DNA of 64,000 bases from Macquaria australasica (Eukaryota; Chordata; Actinopteri; Centrarchiformes; Percichthyidae). The position numbers and the translations under genes are program-made. Below are positions 12,125 to 24,084 of this stretch, one piece after another. The stretch is taken from positions 296,557 to 360,556 of the forward strand of contig SEMN01000534.1 of the NCBI GenBank assembly GCA_005408345.1, read 5' to 3'. Under the pieces are notes generated by a model, which was given only the letters and a program-made list of their open reading frames with translations, made no database searches and was not told the DNA's origin. The first letter of the stretch is position 1. Each line of letters starts with the position of its first letter.

Positions 12125-12292
12125 TGGGACAGACATTAAAGGGTACTCCAGCTAATTTAGTATTCCCACAGCCGCACAAAGTACAGCTGAGGCTGATGGG
12201 AATGTTATTAGTTTTGCAAGTATTTGCTCATAAACCAAAGTACTGGACAAATGAAGATGTTGACCTGATAATGCTAGATGAAAAGTTAAACC
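12125..12292 (+). repeat. Dispersed repeat family A, copy 2 (interrupted by a SINE)
   Basis: This copy carries the family module GTACAGCTGAGGCTGATGGG, then TAGTTTTGCAAGTATTTG, and ends in TGACCTGATAATGCTAGATG. It is interrupted at 12292 by the SINE. The flanking repeat sequence resumes at 12631. Confidence 0.7.
12280..12292. repeat. Left target-site duplication of the SINE
   Basis: The sequence GAAAAGTTAAACC is repeated exactly at 12631-12643 on the other side of the SINE. Confidence 0.9.
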
Positions 12293-12630
12293 GAGTGTGG
12301 CGGCACGGTGGTGCAGTGGTTAGCACTGTCACCTCACAGCAAGAGGGTTCTGGGTTCGCACCCACCGGCCGGCTGGGGCCCTTCTGTGTGGAGTTTGCAT
12401 GTTCTCCCCGTGTCCGCGTGGGTTCTCTCCGGGCACTCCGGCTTCCTCCCACCATCCAAAGACATTGATGATTCTAAATTCTCTGTAGGTGTGACTGTGA
12501 GTGTGAATGTTTGTCTGTCTCTATGTGTCAGCCCTGTGATTGACAACCCCGCCTCTCGCCCAATGTCAGCTGGGATTGGCTCCAGCCCCCCGCGACCCTC
12601 TAAGAGGATAAGCGGTATAGAAAATGGATG
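12293..12630 (+). mobile_element. tRNA-derived SINE of the DANA/V-SINE type
   Basis: The head is tRNA-like. It has an A-box-type sequence GGTGCAGTGGTTAGC near 12309-12323 and a B-box-type GGTTCGCACCC at 12353-12363, at tRNA-like spacing. A body follows with the hallmark GTGTGGAGTTTGCATGTTCT and GCTCCAGC blocks, and a tail GAAAATGGATG. It is flanked by a perfect 13-bp target duplication (GAAAAGTTAAACC at 12280-12292 and 12631-12643). The body resembles the zebrafish DANA/HE1 SINE group from memory. It does not encode protein; transcription would come from the internal Pol III boxes and mobilisation from a partner LINE. Confidence 0.9.
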
Positions 12631-12643
12631 GAAAAGTTAAACC
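12631..12643. repeat. Right target-site duplication of the SINE
   Basis: This is an exact copy of the 13 bases at 12280-12292. Confidence 0.9.
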
Positions 12644-12735
12644 TGCAATAACTGATTTTTTTTGTCCACTTGGGGGCAGCAGAAACAAGTTGTGAACACA
12701 ACACTGACACATCATCACCTTTTAAACTGATACAG
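12644..12735 (+). repeat. Dispersed repeat family B (CCACTTGGGGGCAGC type), fragment 1
   Basis: It carries CTGCAATAACTGATTTTTTT then GTCCACTTGGGGGCAGCAGA and AACACAACACTGACAC. The same order is found at 24542 and, diverged, at 35815. Confidence 0.6.
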
Positions 12736-12749
12736 TTACGGAGCAACAT

Positions 12750-12822
12750 TATCAGTTCAATTCAGTTCAATTCAATATGCTTTATTGGCATGAATGTAGC
12801 AAAGACAATATTGCCAAAGTGT
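12750..12822 (-). mobile_element. LINE 3' tail fragment
   Basis: Read on the minus strand it gives GGCAATATTGTCTTTGCTAC, then CATGCCAATAAAGCATATTG and a (TTGAA)n tail. That is a typical 3' end of a severely 5'-truncated fish LINE or LINE-tailed SINE. Confidence 0.5.
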
Positions 12823-14975
12823 CATTGATTAATTATTATTAATCCTTGATATAGTGAGGATGTAGGCACTGTTTTATTGAACAGATACATTTGTTTTTAA
12901 CAAATCAGCATTTACCCCCAAACTAAAAAAGTGTTAAAGAGTTATTAAAAAAAGATTTTTTATCCTCAGCTTTTGGGTAAGGTTTTGGTTTCAATTTAGA
13001 TTTGATTGATGTCCTCTTATTAACGTGTTTGCATCATTGTGTACGTTTCATTTGGGTGACATTTAGTTTAAGCCTTCTGACATTGGCACCATCACTGGGT
13101 CTTAATTAAAAAACATACATTTTGGTTTTGTCAGAGTTGTAAACATTTAAAATTCATGAGAGATTGATGGGTGTCAGATGATCAATTTTCTTCTCTCTTA
13201 CACACTGAAAACCTGTCATATGCCAGCAGTCGGGGCAAGAAGTTAATGTGAGTAACATTCTGACAGGAGAGGTAATGCTGCTTAATGCTTAGTTTGTGAT
13301 GCACAGCTGTAAACTCCCAGGCTAGCTGATTCGCTGTTCATATGGAAATGAATGTGATAGCGTATGCGCAATCAGTGGTGTTAACTGAGGCGAAAATGAC
13401 CGCCCACAACCCATTACATCAATAAAAGGAATCGGTCAGTGGTTTTAGTTCATCTATTTTCAGCTGTTTCTGGATGGATTGGTGTCATTTCAAGTGATCA
13501 CATCATTTTGACCACATGCAATATGTCTGTTCCCGTGTGAAGCATGCACCAGATCGTCTGTGGCGCATGAGAAGTCATCAGGCCATCATCAGTTCTCTCT
13601 CGATGAAGCATATGAAACAACCAAACATCAATCTCTAAAAGGACAGGATGTAATGCAACAGATTTGATCAGATGAGCTGCTGTAACCTGAGCTAAAATCC
13701 AAACAATCTCATTTGTCCTCTGGATGGATTCAAAGGAGATTGCCCTCTCTGACCTCCTACCCAGTGCCTCTGTCTAACCCCATTAAGCTGAGCAGGATGT
13801 AGCTCTCAGTCACAGGAAGTATTAATACACACAGATGCCTACACAACCAGGCCATCCTGTAAGGGCACTACAGTATACGTTCACCTTCTAACTTAATTTC
13901 TATTCTTTTGATGTGTTTGAAGGTTAATGAACTGTACCACATATCCCACACTAGACCTCCCTGAGCACATGCAGAGCTATCAAGTTGCCCGTACAACTCA
14001 TTAATAATGTCAGACAGTGCATATTAAATTAACTCCCACAAGTTTAATGTGTATGACACTGGGTGACACTGGTGTGCGTGACATATATGACGTGTTGAAA
14101 CGATAGGCGGTGTTTAGCCTGGGCACATCAGGGGTTACACACACACACGTGGTCACATCGAGTATGGTAATTACACAGGCGTCCTTGTGTGCAGCAGCAT
14201 GCAGCTTAAAAAATGGAAGCAGATCTAGATCTGTAGATAAGGTGAGAAAATCTCCTGCTGGTGAGATGCCTGGAGGCTGCACGCTTTCCCCCTTGTTGTC
14301 ACTCACACTGCTTTGATGGGCTCGAGTCGGAGAGAGAGAGTCAGATGGGAGAGGAAGTGCATGGCAGAATGTGGTTAATTCCCAGCGGGCCCTTGCGGAA
14401 CGACAACAACCAGGGGGCAGTGAAAACTAACGCAGCCAAGTTTGATGCAGCAACAGTGGAGAGCATGAATGTTTAATGGCCTGCTTTACAAAGAGAAGAC
14501 ATACATTTGGCAGCGTGTGACTCAACTGAATAGGAGAGAGGAGACAGAGGATGTCATATATACTTGATACTGTCCATGGAAAATTAACAGAGCAGCACAT
14601 ACTGCATGGGCGCGAGTCCTTGCCTGTGACAACTCAGCCTGATTGGTGTTCAAGGTCCATTTTCACTCACCCTCCTGTCCTTGTATCATATTGTACTGTG
14701 AGATGATACACTGTAAACTGCCAAGATGTCTCATCCACTATGGATCATTAACAGTGCTGGTAGCCCCTAGTGTTTATACTACTCATTAACAGTGTTAATT
14801 ATGGACAAAACTGCATTTTCTTATAGTCACTGTAAAAAAACACCCTTTACATAACAATTGCTTTGCTAAGTCAAATGTGTACAAACTAAGAATGAAGTAC
14901 TTACATTCTTAGATTCTTGAGACTATTATCACTTTATAATGTCTACTGTACTAGAGATATATTACTTATTCCAGT
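12823..14975. other. No gene seen
   Basis: This is unique-looking DNA. The overlapping frames at 14010-14476 on both strands have no domain signature. Confidence 0.45.
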
Positions 14976-14979
14976 GGAT

Positions 14980-15400
14980 GGATGGATGCACTGCACAAAT
15001 TGAAATTTTGACCCAAAGATGGCTGCAATCTGAACCATTTTGTCCCAGTCCAGTCACCAAAGTCATTGAGCTTCATCCTCTGGGGGCCATGAGTATCTGC
15101 ACCAAATTTCATGGTAAACATTTCACTCGAAACCATAAATGTCAACCTCATGGTGGCCCTATAGGAAAAGTAAGGGGATCACCAAAGTCAGCAGATTCAT
15201 CCTCTGGGGACTGGGGGCAAAATGCCACAGCAATCCATCCAATAGTTGATGAGATTGCCTAATTTCCCTGAGGGGATCAAGAAAGTATTCTGATTCTGAT
15301 TCTGATTCTGATTGATGTTACAGATGGGACCAAGGTGGTGGACCCACTGATTGACAGTGCCATGGCTAGAGCCACATCAACATATGGCATTTCCGCAGTT
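14980..15400 (+). repeat. Dispersed repeat family A, 3' part, copy 3
   Basis: It carries CAAATTGAAATTTTGACCCA, CACCAAATTTCATGGTAAAC, CAATCCATCCAATAGTTGAT and GACCAAGGTGGTGGACCC in family order, with the module AAAGTCA..TTCATCCTCTGGGG present twice (about 15060 and 15185). It is interrupted at about 15262-15316 by a LINE tail. Confidence 0.65.
15262..15316 (+). mobile_element. Very short LINE 3' end with (TTCTGA)n tail
   Basis: The segment TTTCCCTGAGGGGATCAAGA is followed by AAGTATTCTGATTCTGATTC. That matches the 3' terminus of a common fish LINE group in which a polyA-like signal is followed by TTCTGA repeats. Only about 50 bp is present, so it is an extremely 5'-truncated insertion into family A sequence. 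Confidence 0.55.
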
Positions 15401-15419
15401 CCCTAACCAAGGCTGTATT

Positions 15420-16610
15420 ATTAATCCCTCCAACTGTGACTTTATCCACAAAGTCTGTGCAGGACAGTATCACAACTGACCTTTATACATCATGTTCTGA
15501 ATTAAGTATCTGAATCTAATACTTTGGCACCCTTGGGATGGATCTCATGTCATACAACACCGGTAAAAAGATAGCTTAGTTGTAATCTGATGAACATGTT
15601 TATGACAAATGGCTCAGATGGTGTTTTATTTGATATCCATATTATATTTGCAGTAGTGAGCATGCTCCTTTTTTTCCTGCATGGGAGCTCTGGGTCGTGC
15701 AGCTCCTAGGAGACAAAATGGATGTGATGCCGACCAGAATAAATTAAATGAAATCCCCGGTTGATTAATTATTTGGGCGAGTATGTTGAATCTGTTTTTT
15801 TTTAAAGCTAGATAAGAGGTTGGATGAGAATCAAATAATGTGTGGAAGTGAAAACAGCCCAGCAAAAGGAAAATATTAACTGGAAAGTATGACTGTATAA
15901 TCTTCTCCTGGTCAGATCTTCTCAGCACTGTGACAGTTACCCATGTGCAGAGAGGAGATAAGTAACTTTTAATTTGCACCTCTCCAGTAGTCACTGCTAA
16001 TCTGCAGGAGATGATATGGCTCCTAAAACCCATCAAAAAGACAAATCAGCAGTTATCCTGTTATAGTACAATCCAATCAACTGACTAATTTAATATGACA
16101 CTTATACAGGAGTCACATGACATCAAATTCTTTAACTGTCTGCTTTGTATTTAGCATGTAAAATATACCAAATAAGCAGCCACAAACCTATAAAGTTACA
16201 CTGTGCAAGAGTGACAGCTGTATATAGACTGGTCAGATTGCCATTAAATACATATATGACATGAGGTGGAAATCACAGTTAATATTGAACTATTTATACT
16301 TTTTATGCTTTCCACACAAACTATGCAGTACGATACTCATAAAATATGATACTAATTTCCAACAGCAAACAAAATATTTTGTGAGAAATGTGATGCTGCC
16401 TAGATTACGTTTTTTATCAGCATAATGAGGAAACATTGTTAGTGAACATGTTGCAAAATGCTCGTACTAAACATATCAGTAAAATGTTCACTGACAACAT
16501 GTTTCATTTGTTTTCCTGACAATATCTGCTCTTGCAGTACAACATCTGTTCGTTGCAACCACAGCATAAAGCATGATTTAACCTTTTTAGAATTATGTTT
16601 AGGCCCTCAC
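15420..16610. other. No gene seen; possible conserved non-coding stretch 15650-16020
   Basis: A 136-codon minus frame spans 15626-16036 but has no recognisable domain. The underlying DNA is non-repetitive and rich in homeodomain-like motifs (GGTTGATTAATTATTTGGGC near 15758). Confidence 0.35.
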
Positions 16611-16616
16611 AGCACA

Positions 16617-16744
16617 TGGTTAAGGTTAGTGAAAGATGGTGGCCTCGATTAAATATTTAAAAAGTCAAAATTGACTTCAAGCATGACACATGACATGTTT
16701 ATTGACATTTGGCCGAAACCCTGATCTTTCCCTAACCTTAACCA
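16617..16744. repeat. Inverted repeat with 21-bp arms (TGGTTAAGGTTAG type)
   Basis: The left arm 16617-16637 (TGGTTAAGGTTAGTGAAAGAT) pairs with the right arm 16724-16744 at 20 of 21 positions, with an 86-bp loop. GGTTAAGGTTAG segments are common in fish repeats, and one more occurs near 25041. Confidence 0.6.
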
Positions 16745-16789
16745 AGGTGCTTTTGTTGCCTGGCACGATTACATTTCCCCAAAATACTT

Positions 16790-17197
16790 TGACACGACCA
16801 GTGATTTCCAGCAAACAAAGGGAGGAGGACTCAAATGCAGACAAATACACTCCAGGCGAGCAGGTAGGATAAAGAGAAATTTATTCAAGGAGATGATCAG
16901 GAAGGGGTCAAAATATAGGAACAGGCAACAAAAAATCAGGAACAGATCAGGTAGAGGTTCAGATGGCTGGAAAGCAAAGGCATAAGCAACATTGACAATC
17001 TAGCACTGACTGGGGAAAGGGGACTGTACTAACAAGGTGATGGGGCAATGAGACACAGGTGAGCAGGTGGATGTGGGAGTCAGGTGACTGAGACATGTGG
17101 AAAAGTCTGAGGGCATCTGGTGGACAGGTAGAGAATGCAGGGGCCTGGAGAAATGGGAATGGCTGAGCGGAGCGACAGACAGGAAGAGGTTGTGACA
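16790..17197 (-). mobile_element. LTR-like sequence (probable solo LTR), reverse orientation
   Basis: On the minus strand it begins TGTCACAACCTCTTCCTGTC and ends near GGTCGTGTCA, so it has TG...CA ends. A polyadenylation signal in TTGAATAAATTTCTC (about 16884) is followed by a downstream GTCTGCATTTGAGTCCTCC segment. The same downstream segment occurs in the LTR tail at 51250. I found no clear target duplication (TACTT left, ATCTG right). It has no internal coding region; the small frames on its minus strand are chance. Confidence 0.55.
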
Positions 17198-17539
17198 ATC
17201 TGCAAACGCAAAACGAGCTGGAAGTTTGTGGAAAAACTGCTGCTGGCTTTGTAAAAGTTGGAGGCAGTCACTCAACTGAGAGGAGAAACTGTATCAGAAA
17301 CAGTTTCAATCCAATCCAATAAACACATTTATTTGCATTTACAAAATACAGTTTGCTCAGTTTTATTGTTCCACCTGGGACCAACAGCAGTGCCGTGCAG
17401 TGTCTGTGATGTGGGAAAGGCTGAAAACTCGACATTCTGCACCTCGAACATTAAATTAGTATTGAACGCACCATCACCTCAAGGGCCCTGTGGTTGCTCA
17501 TCTTGGTCAAGACTCTGCTCTGTTCTGGTCGCACAGAAC

Positions 17540-17660
17540 TGCTCACTGCTCACTGCTCACTGATGTCAGACAGAAGAGTTACCGCTCGTCTTCCGCTACA
17601 GGCTGAAAACCCACCTTTTCAGACTATGCCTTAAGACCCCACCCTTACTTACATGTCATT
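17540..17660 (+). repeat. Fragment resembling a fish LINE/SINE-associated repeat
   Basis: It contains TACAGGCTGAAAACCCACCT followed by TTTTCAGACTATGCC, a block recalled from many teleost dispersed repeats. Boundaries are not visible. A short CTGCTCACTGCTCACTG tandem precedes it at 17537. Confidence 0.3.
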
Positions 17661-20600
17661 TCTTTTGAAAAAAGAAGAGAAAAACAGGTTTGAGAGGAGT
17701 GCACTTCTAACTTTTGGCGAGGTCTACTTCTTGTTCTTGTCAAGTTTAAATGCACATATTTTAAAGTCACTTTGGATGGACCATTCTTCAGAAAGAGTAC
17801 ATTGGCTTTTGGCATCTTGACACAGTTTTATACTTTTACTTCAGTGTGTTGAACACAGACATTGCACTTCTAATGAAAGTGTTTTTACATAAGAATTAGA
17901 GGTGATAGATGATTGTGGGTATACAGCTAAACATCAGAAATTGTAGCAGATGAAATGTGTTTTCTCACCTAAAACAGCTCTAAAAAAAAACCTGTTGTGT
18001 TAACTTAATGCTATTTCCTTTTTAGAACTTAAAGGTTAAGCTTTGTCAAAATGCACTACTAAGCCATTTGAAAACTTATAAAATATAGAAAACACAAACG
18101 CAGAGAAACTGTCTCTTCTCTGTAGCCAAGTGAGGAGGGAAAGTTGCTTTCTCGTTGATCAATATGACAGTATAGAATTTCCATCAGAGCGCACTGATGA
18201 AAGGCCTGAATAATGAAAATCACTGGTGCAGTAATGTGTTAATTAAACTCTGAATCACAGGAGGGATCATTTATATTGAACAGAGACGAAGTGTTTCCTA
18301 TGCAAACAGCAATGTGATCATCTTTAATGTCATACCACATTATGTAACCAACATAAGCTCAGCTGACATTTCACAAAGCCCGCATCAGAGACAGAATGCA
18401 GGCTTTAGTAGAACTGTAGCTTCCTATCAAAGTAAAAGCTTTGTTCCCACTTTACGTATGTTTAAATGAGACATCTACCATTTGATATATAGTGATAAAT
18501 TGGTGCTGTTGGGACCGCAAAAAACTTGAGCTACACACTTGGCTGAAGGGAGAAGGACCAGATAAGACTGGGGTACTGCTTCGCACTGCACATGTATTTT
18601 CTGTAAAACACACTAGTTTAGAGGTTAGTGTCAGAAATCAAGCCATTTCAAGGTACAAATGTGGGGCTTTTATTTTGGAAATTCTCCAAATTGATGCAGT
18701 AAAAATGCTTGATTTTGCTTGAGTTGTCCTCAGCTTAAATATACTGTATCAGACAAGAATTACGGACCTTTTTTCTTTCTTTCTTTTTTCTAACCCCTAA
18801 CCCTTTTTTTCCAGCAACCCAAATTAACAGAATAACGTAGTTTTTTCAGTGTAGAAGTGTTGACACCTTATTTTTAAAACCAGATGTAATCAAATGTGTA
18901 TCCAAATCTGATGCAATTTGATCAATTGTATCGTATGTTCTTCAGGTACAACTTTCATACTGCAACACTTGTCTTTGAAAAGTGAGTCGCTAACCCTCCC
19001 AGTCAGCTAGCTCTTGGCTGTTGCATAGCATTGACCATAAAGGTCAGATTACGGGTGCACTCCAACAGCAGCGGCTGGTTTGACCACGGAGATGCATGTG
19101 ACAGCTAGCTTGACCACAGTTCCCCAAGATGTGGATCAATTTCGCTGTGCCACTTTCTGGTGTGACCAGGATATAAGACACTTCACCCCTTCCCCTAAGA
19201 AAGAAAATACATTTACAATAACAATAACATTTATATCTGTATAAATTTGGATTAAAGCCTCTCAGTATTCTTTAAAAATGTGTTTCCCATGACAATCTGC
19301 TGTTTGGCTCCAGTCAATGCCCAAGTCCCACCATGCATTTGAAGTGCGAGAGCAGAGGGACTGACATTTTCTAATGTCAGGGATCGATGTGAAAAAGCCC
19401 CTAAATATTCAGCTGTTTTCCCCTGGCACACATCTGCCCTCTGCCTCCACATTCTCCCATGCAGTATTAAGCACCAGTGTTTATAGAACTACTTATGCCT
19501 TTCAATACTGATATGGCAGCATCTTGACAGGCTTGTCAATTAACTTGCAAGACTTCAAACAAAAGGTCCAGAGAAAAGCTCTCGAATGACCTGTGCCACC
19601 GAGGGAAATTAATGCTACATGGAGTATTTCTCCAGGATCTGATTACAAAGGGGAGATAGTGTTTCAAATAACACACCTGCCACTCAGGTTTAGTGAAACA
19701 ATACAGGGTTTTCCCAGACTGACACCAAATGTTTTTTAAGGTGATCACAAGGGATTTGTCCTAATCCAGATATTTTTCCATGTCACTCTCTGCAAAATAC
19801 GTAAGTCATCCATTGTTGGAACTGAATTTAAAACAACAATGGAAGATGTGGCTCAGTCTTCAGTCTTTCTGAGAGTGTGGGCAGACACCCTCACTATACA
19901 GTAAACAACATGCGCTTGAGTTGCATAAAAAGCATGAAAATATTTAGATACTGTGTATATGAAATGATTTAAAGCTGCACCAGGCAAGATTTGTTTGTGA
20001 AAATGAATCAATCTTTTCAGAAGTAAATCAATATGAGGCTGCAGCAGTGACATCACTATCACCTGAGGTTCTTATCTGAAATAACATATATCATCAGTGG
20101 ATTTCTGTGAACAACACTTAATATGTTAGATAAAACTAAAATTAACTTAGGTTCACTTAGGTGCGTAACGTCATAAACTATTGTTATGTCCATCTCATTG
20201 TCTTATTCTGGAGATACTTCTCCCTTGTAACTGTTGTCAGTGTCGTTGGCAGACAAAGTTAGAATAACAGTGTCAAATGACAATGCGACAATATGAAAGG
20301 GGTCGATCTTAGTGATGAACCTACAGAGAATGATCACCTGAATCTGCAGCTCCCCTTGGCTTTACATAGCTTTCTAATGTCTGTGACTGTGCTTAATGAT
20401 GTTTTAGGGTGGTACTTATGTTGCCTGGGAGGAAAACCAAAGGCAGGAAACCAAAGTCTCTTTGCGCAGTAAACACCACAGATTATATGAAAGACTAACA
20501 TGATTGGCTGCAGCCTTAATCTGCATATCTGTGGCTATGTATTTGGTAAATCCCCCAGTCCATTGGTGGGTATATGTCATATATTTGTGGATACATCATA

Positions 20601-22370
20601 CTACATCCTGAATCGAGGGTCTAAGAACAGAGGGAGTGTAAAGCCATTGAAGCAAATTTGTGTTTTGTGATATTCGACTTTTGATTTTACTTTCAACTGG
20701 ATGTCACAGTCTTCGTCAGCAAATGGTGTCGTTGGCTCAGTTGTTATCAAGTAACCTATGTGTTGAACTTTGGTCACATGATAACAGGTGGTCATATACC
20801 TCTGTCTCTGTTCAAAGATGTCTCTGGCGTTGGATGCGAATGCTCTAGATCTTTCTCCGGCCATCTACTGACTCCTGGTCCATGACCCCTTCTCAGTTAC
20901 TGCTGAGACCGGTTTACACAGACAGCTGATTTTGTCTGTTTCCGGTGTTCATTCAGTCTTTTGTCCAGGGTCCTTTCATTGATGTAGTGTCACACAGCTG
21001 TTGAGTGGCGGTGTACCAGCAGAAATCTTAAGGTGTCGACTGGTTTGTGGAAAGTGCTGACACTTTGCAAAGTGAAGACCTTGATGTTCCGACAGTCCAG
21101 CCACTTAAGAGAGTCCCATTGGGATGCCTCTTAGTAGAGTCCATTCTCATTGGCTTGGACTGCTCCCCAGACATGCTGCACCTCCTCCTCTCAATCCTCC
21201 TCCACACTGATAAGTTGCTCCACTCTATGTGGAAGGGTCCTCAACACTGATCACTTCTAGTGTAAGTGGTGGCCAGAGTTGAAATTAAGATAGTGTGTTT
21301 GCTTTACACTTTATGTTCCTGTCAGCCAACACATTGTTTTCCCCATCTTTTTCTTAATATATTAAGTTTTTCTGGAAGCTACTATTGGTGAGACACAGCA
21401 CTTGTTAGTAGGCTTATACCCATAAATCAGCCTGTGCAATGCTCACTTTTGTTGTCTCAGCGATAGTCTCCCCATTGTGGCAGGGGAACCAAACAAACCA
21501 CCTTACCCTGACCTGTCTGCAGCTCCATTCCAACTCTGATCAGTTTTATGTCTCAGTTTTTACATTAATATAGCCTGGGATAGATTGATTGCTATTCAGC
21601 CAGGTCTGCTCCACTTATCAAGGCTGCCTTCTTCCTTCCAAAGAATATGAGTATGCTAAAGTGGAAATGATGAAGCACCTGAAAGAGCTCAATAAATTCA
21701 GCTTCTTTAAAAGGAAGCACCTCCATCAGTCACGAAGATTTAGGGTATAGTAAGAGTCCTCAGTTTTTTACCACTGTTCTCAGTGCAGCCAAAGTCAATG
21801 TCTAAACAGCCTGTTCATCAGACTCATCAAAGAGCTATCTTTCTGCAGGAGCCCGTGTTTGACTTCAACTCATAAATCAACAGGAAGTGCCTCCCAGTAC
21901 TGATCGCAGAGTCCATTCATTATTCACTTTTTATAGCAACAAATCAATGATCATAGTGCTGGAAAGAGGAGCCAGAAGGTGAAGAATTTCACTGCCCTCT
22001 AGTGTCAGATGACTTTGCCATTTTGAAGTTTGAATTAAGTATTGAATTTACGACAGAAATTAAAGTCATAGAAGGGAGTTGTTTATTGATTCAATGACAC
22101 ATTGGTTATTTGTCATTAGCTTTTTTAACCTCTGCTTATATTACACCCAAAATGGTTACGTAAAAGGATTAGTGTTGTGATATACTGTATATTTGAGCCA
22201 TTTCAGCTGAAATCAATGTTCATTTTATACAAAGTGTCAGTGGTGCTTACATTTTCAGCTAACTGAGAACTTAATCTTTTGCACATAGTTTCATTGAAAT
22301 GCTGAGATTATTTCACATGTCACTTTCAGTTGAGTACTTCTAGAGCATGAAAAAGATAAATGACAACATA
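17661..22370. other. No gene or clear repeat seen over 4.7 kb
   Basis: Low-GC unique-looking DNA. All frames are below 90 codons and lack domain signatures. A TTCTTTCTTTCTTTT pyrimidine patch lies at about 18772-18790. Confidence 0.45.
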
Positions 22371-22374
22371 TTCC

Positions 22375-22460
22375 TTCAAGGTTCAGCTTTATTGTCATTA
22401 TACAATGCAGGATTGCACAATGAAATGCAGTTGTAGCTCCATCCACGCTACACACACAGA
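22375..22460 (-). mobile_element. LINE 3' tail fragment
   Basis: The minus strand reads ATTTCATTGTGCAATCCTGC, then ATAATGACAATAAAGCTGAA. The ATGACAATAAAG end is typical of CR1/L2-type tails in fish. Only about 85 bp remains. Confidence 0.5.
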
Positions 22461-22555
22461 AAATGTATAAACAGATATTCAAATATTTTAAATGAAAGTA
22501 TAATAAAACTTTAGGATAAAATTAGATCAAATATTTAGGAAGATATACAGCTACG

Positions 22556-22556
<1 letters not shown>

Positions 22557-22593
<37 letters not shown>

Positions 22594-22600
22594 AACAAAC
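22557..22600. repeat. (AC)n microsatellite running into (CAAA)n
   Basis: About 16 AC units are followed directly by ACAAACAAACAAAC. Confidence 0.95.
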
Positions 22601-22689
22601 ATATATACACACACATCTATACACACATACATGTATCCATACATTGCACTCTGTGAATTTTACATGGAACTATTTTGATATATTGACAC

Positions 22690-23275
22690 TTTGGCATGGT
22701 GGACGGCTCAAAATACTACAATACCCATGAGCCACAGCTTCTGTTGCCATGGAGAAGAAGCCAGTCAGAGGTGCAAATCCGAGAGGTAGCACATTTAAAA
22801 CACTAAAGATCGTTGCAGTTGAGAAGAAAACATGGCGTCATAGTTACTGAATTCATCTAAGCTTGACCCAGAAAGCAATGAATTAAAAGTGAATTGATTT
22901 AAGCTGCAAATTGTGTTTTTTAGATTTCTCAGCACCATAATCTTGAGCTTCGGCTGCCGTTAGTGGCACACATGTTTTAAGCTATGATTGGATGTTTTCC
23001 TGAAATCAACCTTGGGAGAACCTTGGGAGTCGTACTTAACGTCTACCACGAGGTTTTTATATGCACAGGCTTGTACCTTTGACTTTTTAGCAAAAGAAGC
23101 AGATATTTTCTAATGCAGGTCTTAATCTTTTGTACTGATGATTCAACCCAGAGAGTTTCATGTCCATCTGAGCCATAGGAGTGCTCGACTGTCAGTCACG
23201 CAACATTGTCTATGGGAAACATGAACGGGAATTTTACTTCTAGAACCAGGGGCACTCCTCCTATTTCGTAACTCA
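22690..23275. mobile_element. Possible MITE-type dispersed repeat
   Basis: The segments GGACGGCTCAAAATACTACA (about 22700) and GAACCAGGGGCACTCCTCCT (about 23244) resemble the two ends of a common teleost non-autonomous repeat that I recall as one unit. No terminal inversion could be traced with certainty. Confidence 0.3.
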
Positions 23276-24080
23276 TGGAGTGTGTGTGTATGTTTGTGTG
23301 AGAAGAGACTGCGAGCGGTCACCTATATTAGTCCTATATTATATTAGATGTCTCCCAAACCTCCTGATGACCACCCTACCACCGACTGTCAGCTGTTCAT
23401 ATTTCCAGCATGATATAGACAAAGCATTAGAGCCATGGCAGAGGAATATATATGCAGCCACATACTGACACAGACATACAGTGTGTGAGCAGGCTGAGGT
23501 GAGTCCACAGAGATTTTGATCACCCTGAAGCTGAAACCCCATAGTAAAGCCATAGCTCAAGCTTGATGCTTTTATAGCATCTTTCCGCAAACTGTCTGAT
23601 TCGAGCTTTTACTCCGGCATCAAAGTAAAGAGAGAAAACATTAAAGTGTAATAGAGAGCAAAATGTCAACACTTTCATTCTCTATTGGCTTCCTATCCCG
23701 ATTGCCACCTCTGCAAAGATTCTGCCGAGTACGCAAAGGCTTATTAATCCACACGACGGCCCTCCTGTTTCCATGCTCCACCGTGGCCCTGCTCCACAAT
23801 CTCTGCCTTTTTAATAATTAAATTCACTGTTCTTTTTACAAGCATCCCCATAGATAGAGGCTTGACTCTCGCTGCAGAGTCACATATGAGAGCCCTGGCA
23901 AACAGGAGAAGAGTGTGTTGGAACAAACCTCTCAAGCTTTCAACGTGCTGCCCTTACACTCCTCAGTGCTCATCCTGTAAATTCACCGTACAGGACGAAA
24001 GAGATGCCCTGCTCAAGGATGCATTTTTCCTTGTTTTTCCTTGCCACTGTTGCATAGTGCTTGCTCATGGTGGGAACTGT
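23276..24080. other. No gene seen; non-repetitive
   Basis: Small frames only. The 23690-23900 segment, with GGCTTATTAATCC and TTTTTAATAATTAAATTCAC, looks unique and AT-motif-rich. Confidence 0.4.
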
Positions 24081-24084
24081 TGGG

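Noticed and set aside
12300..12370. tRNA gene
   Set aside because: The A- and B-box-like motifs belong to the head of a SINE with a body, tail and target duplication; the segment does not fold into a full cloverleaf with standard stems as far as I can trace.
15626..16036. 136-codon minus-strand frame as a gene
   Set aside because: The composition is that of translated AT-rich non-coding DNA and no motif is recognisable; it is better regarded as possible conserved non-coding sequence.
18780..18810. Telomere-like TAACCCCTAACCC
   Set aside because: There are only two imperfect units next to a pyrimidine run; that is too short to be an interstitial telomeric array.
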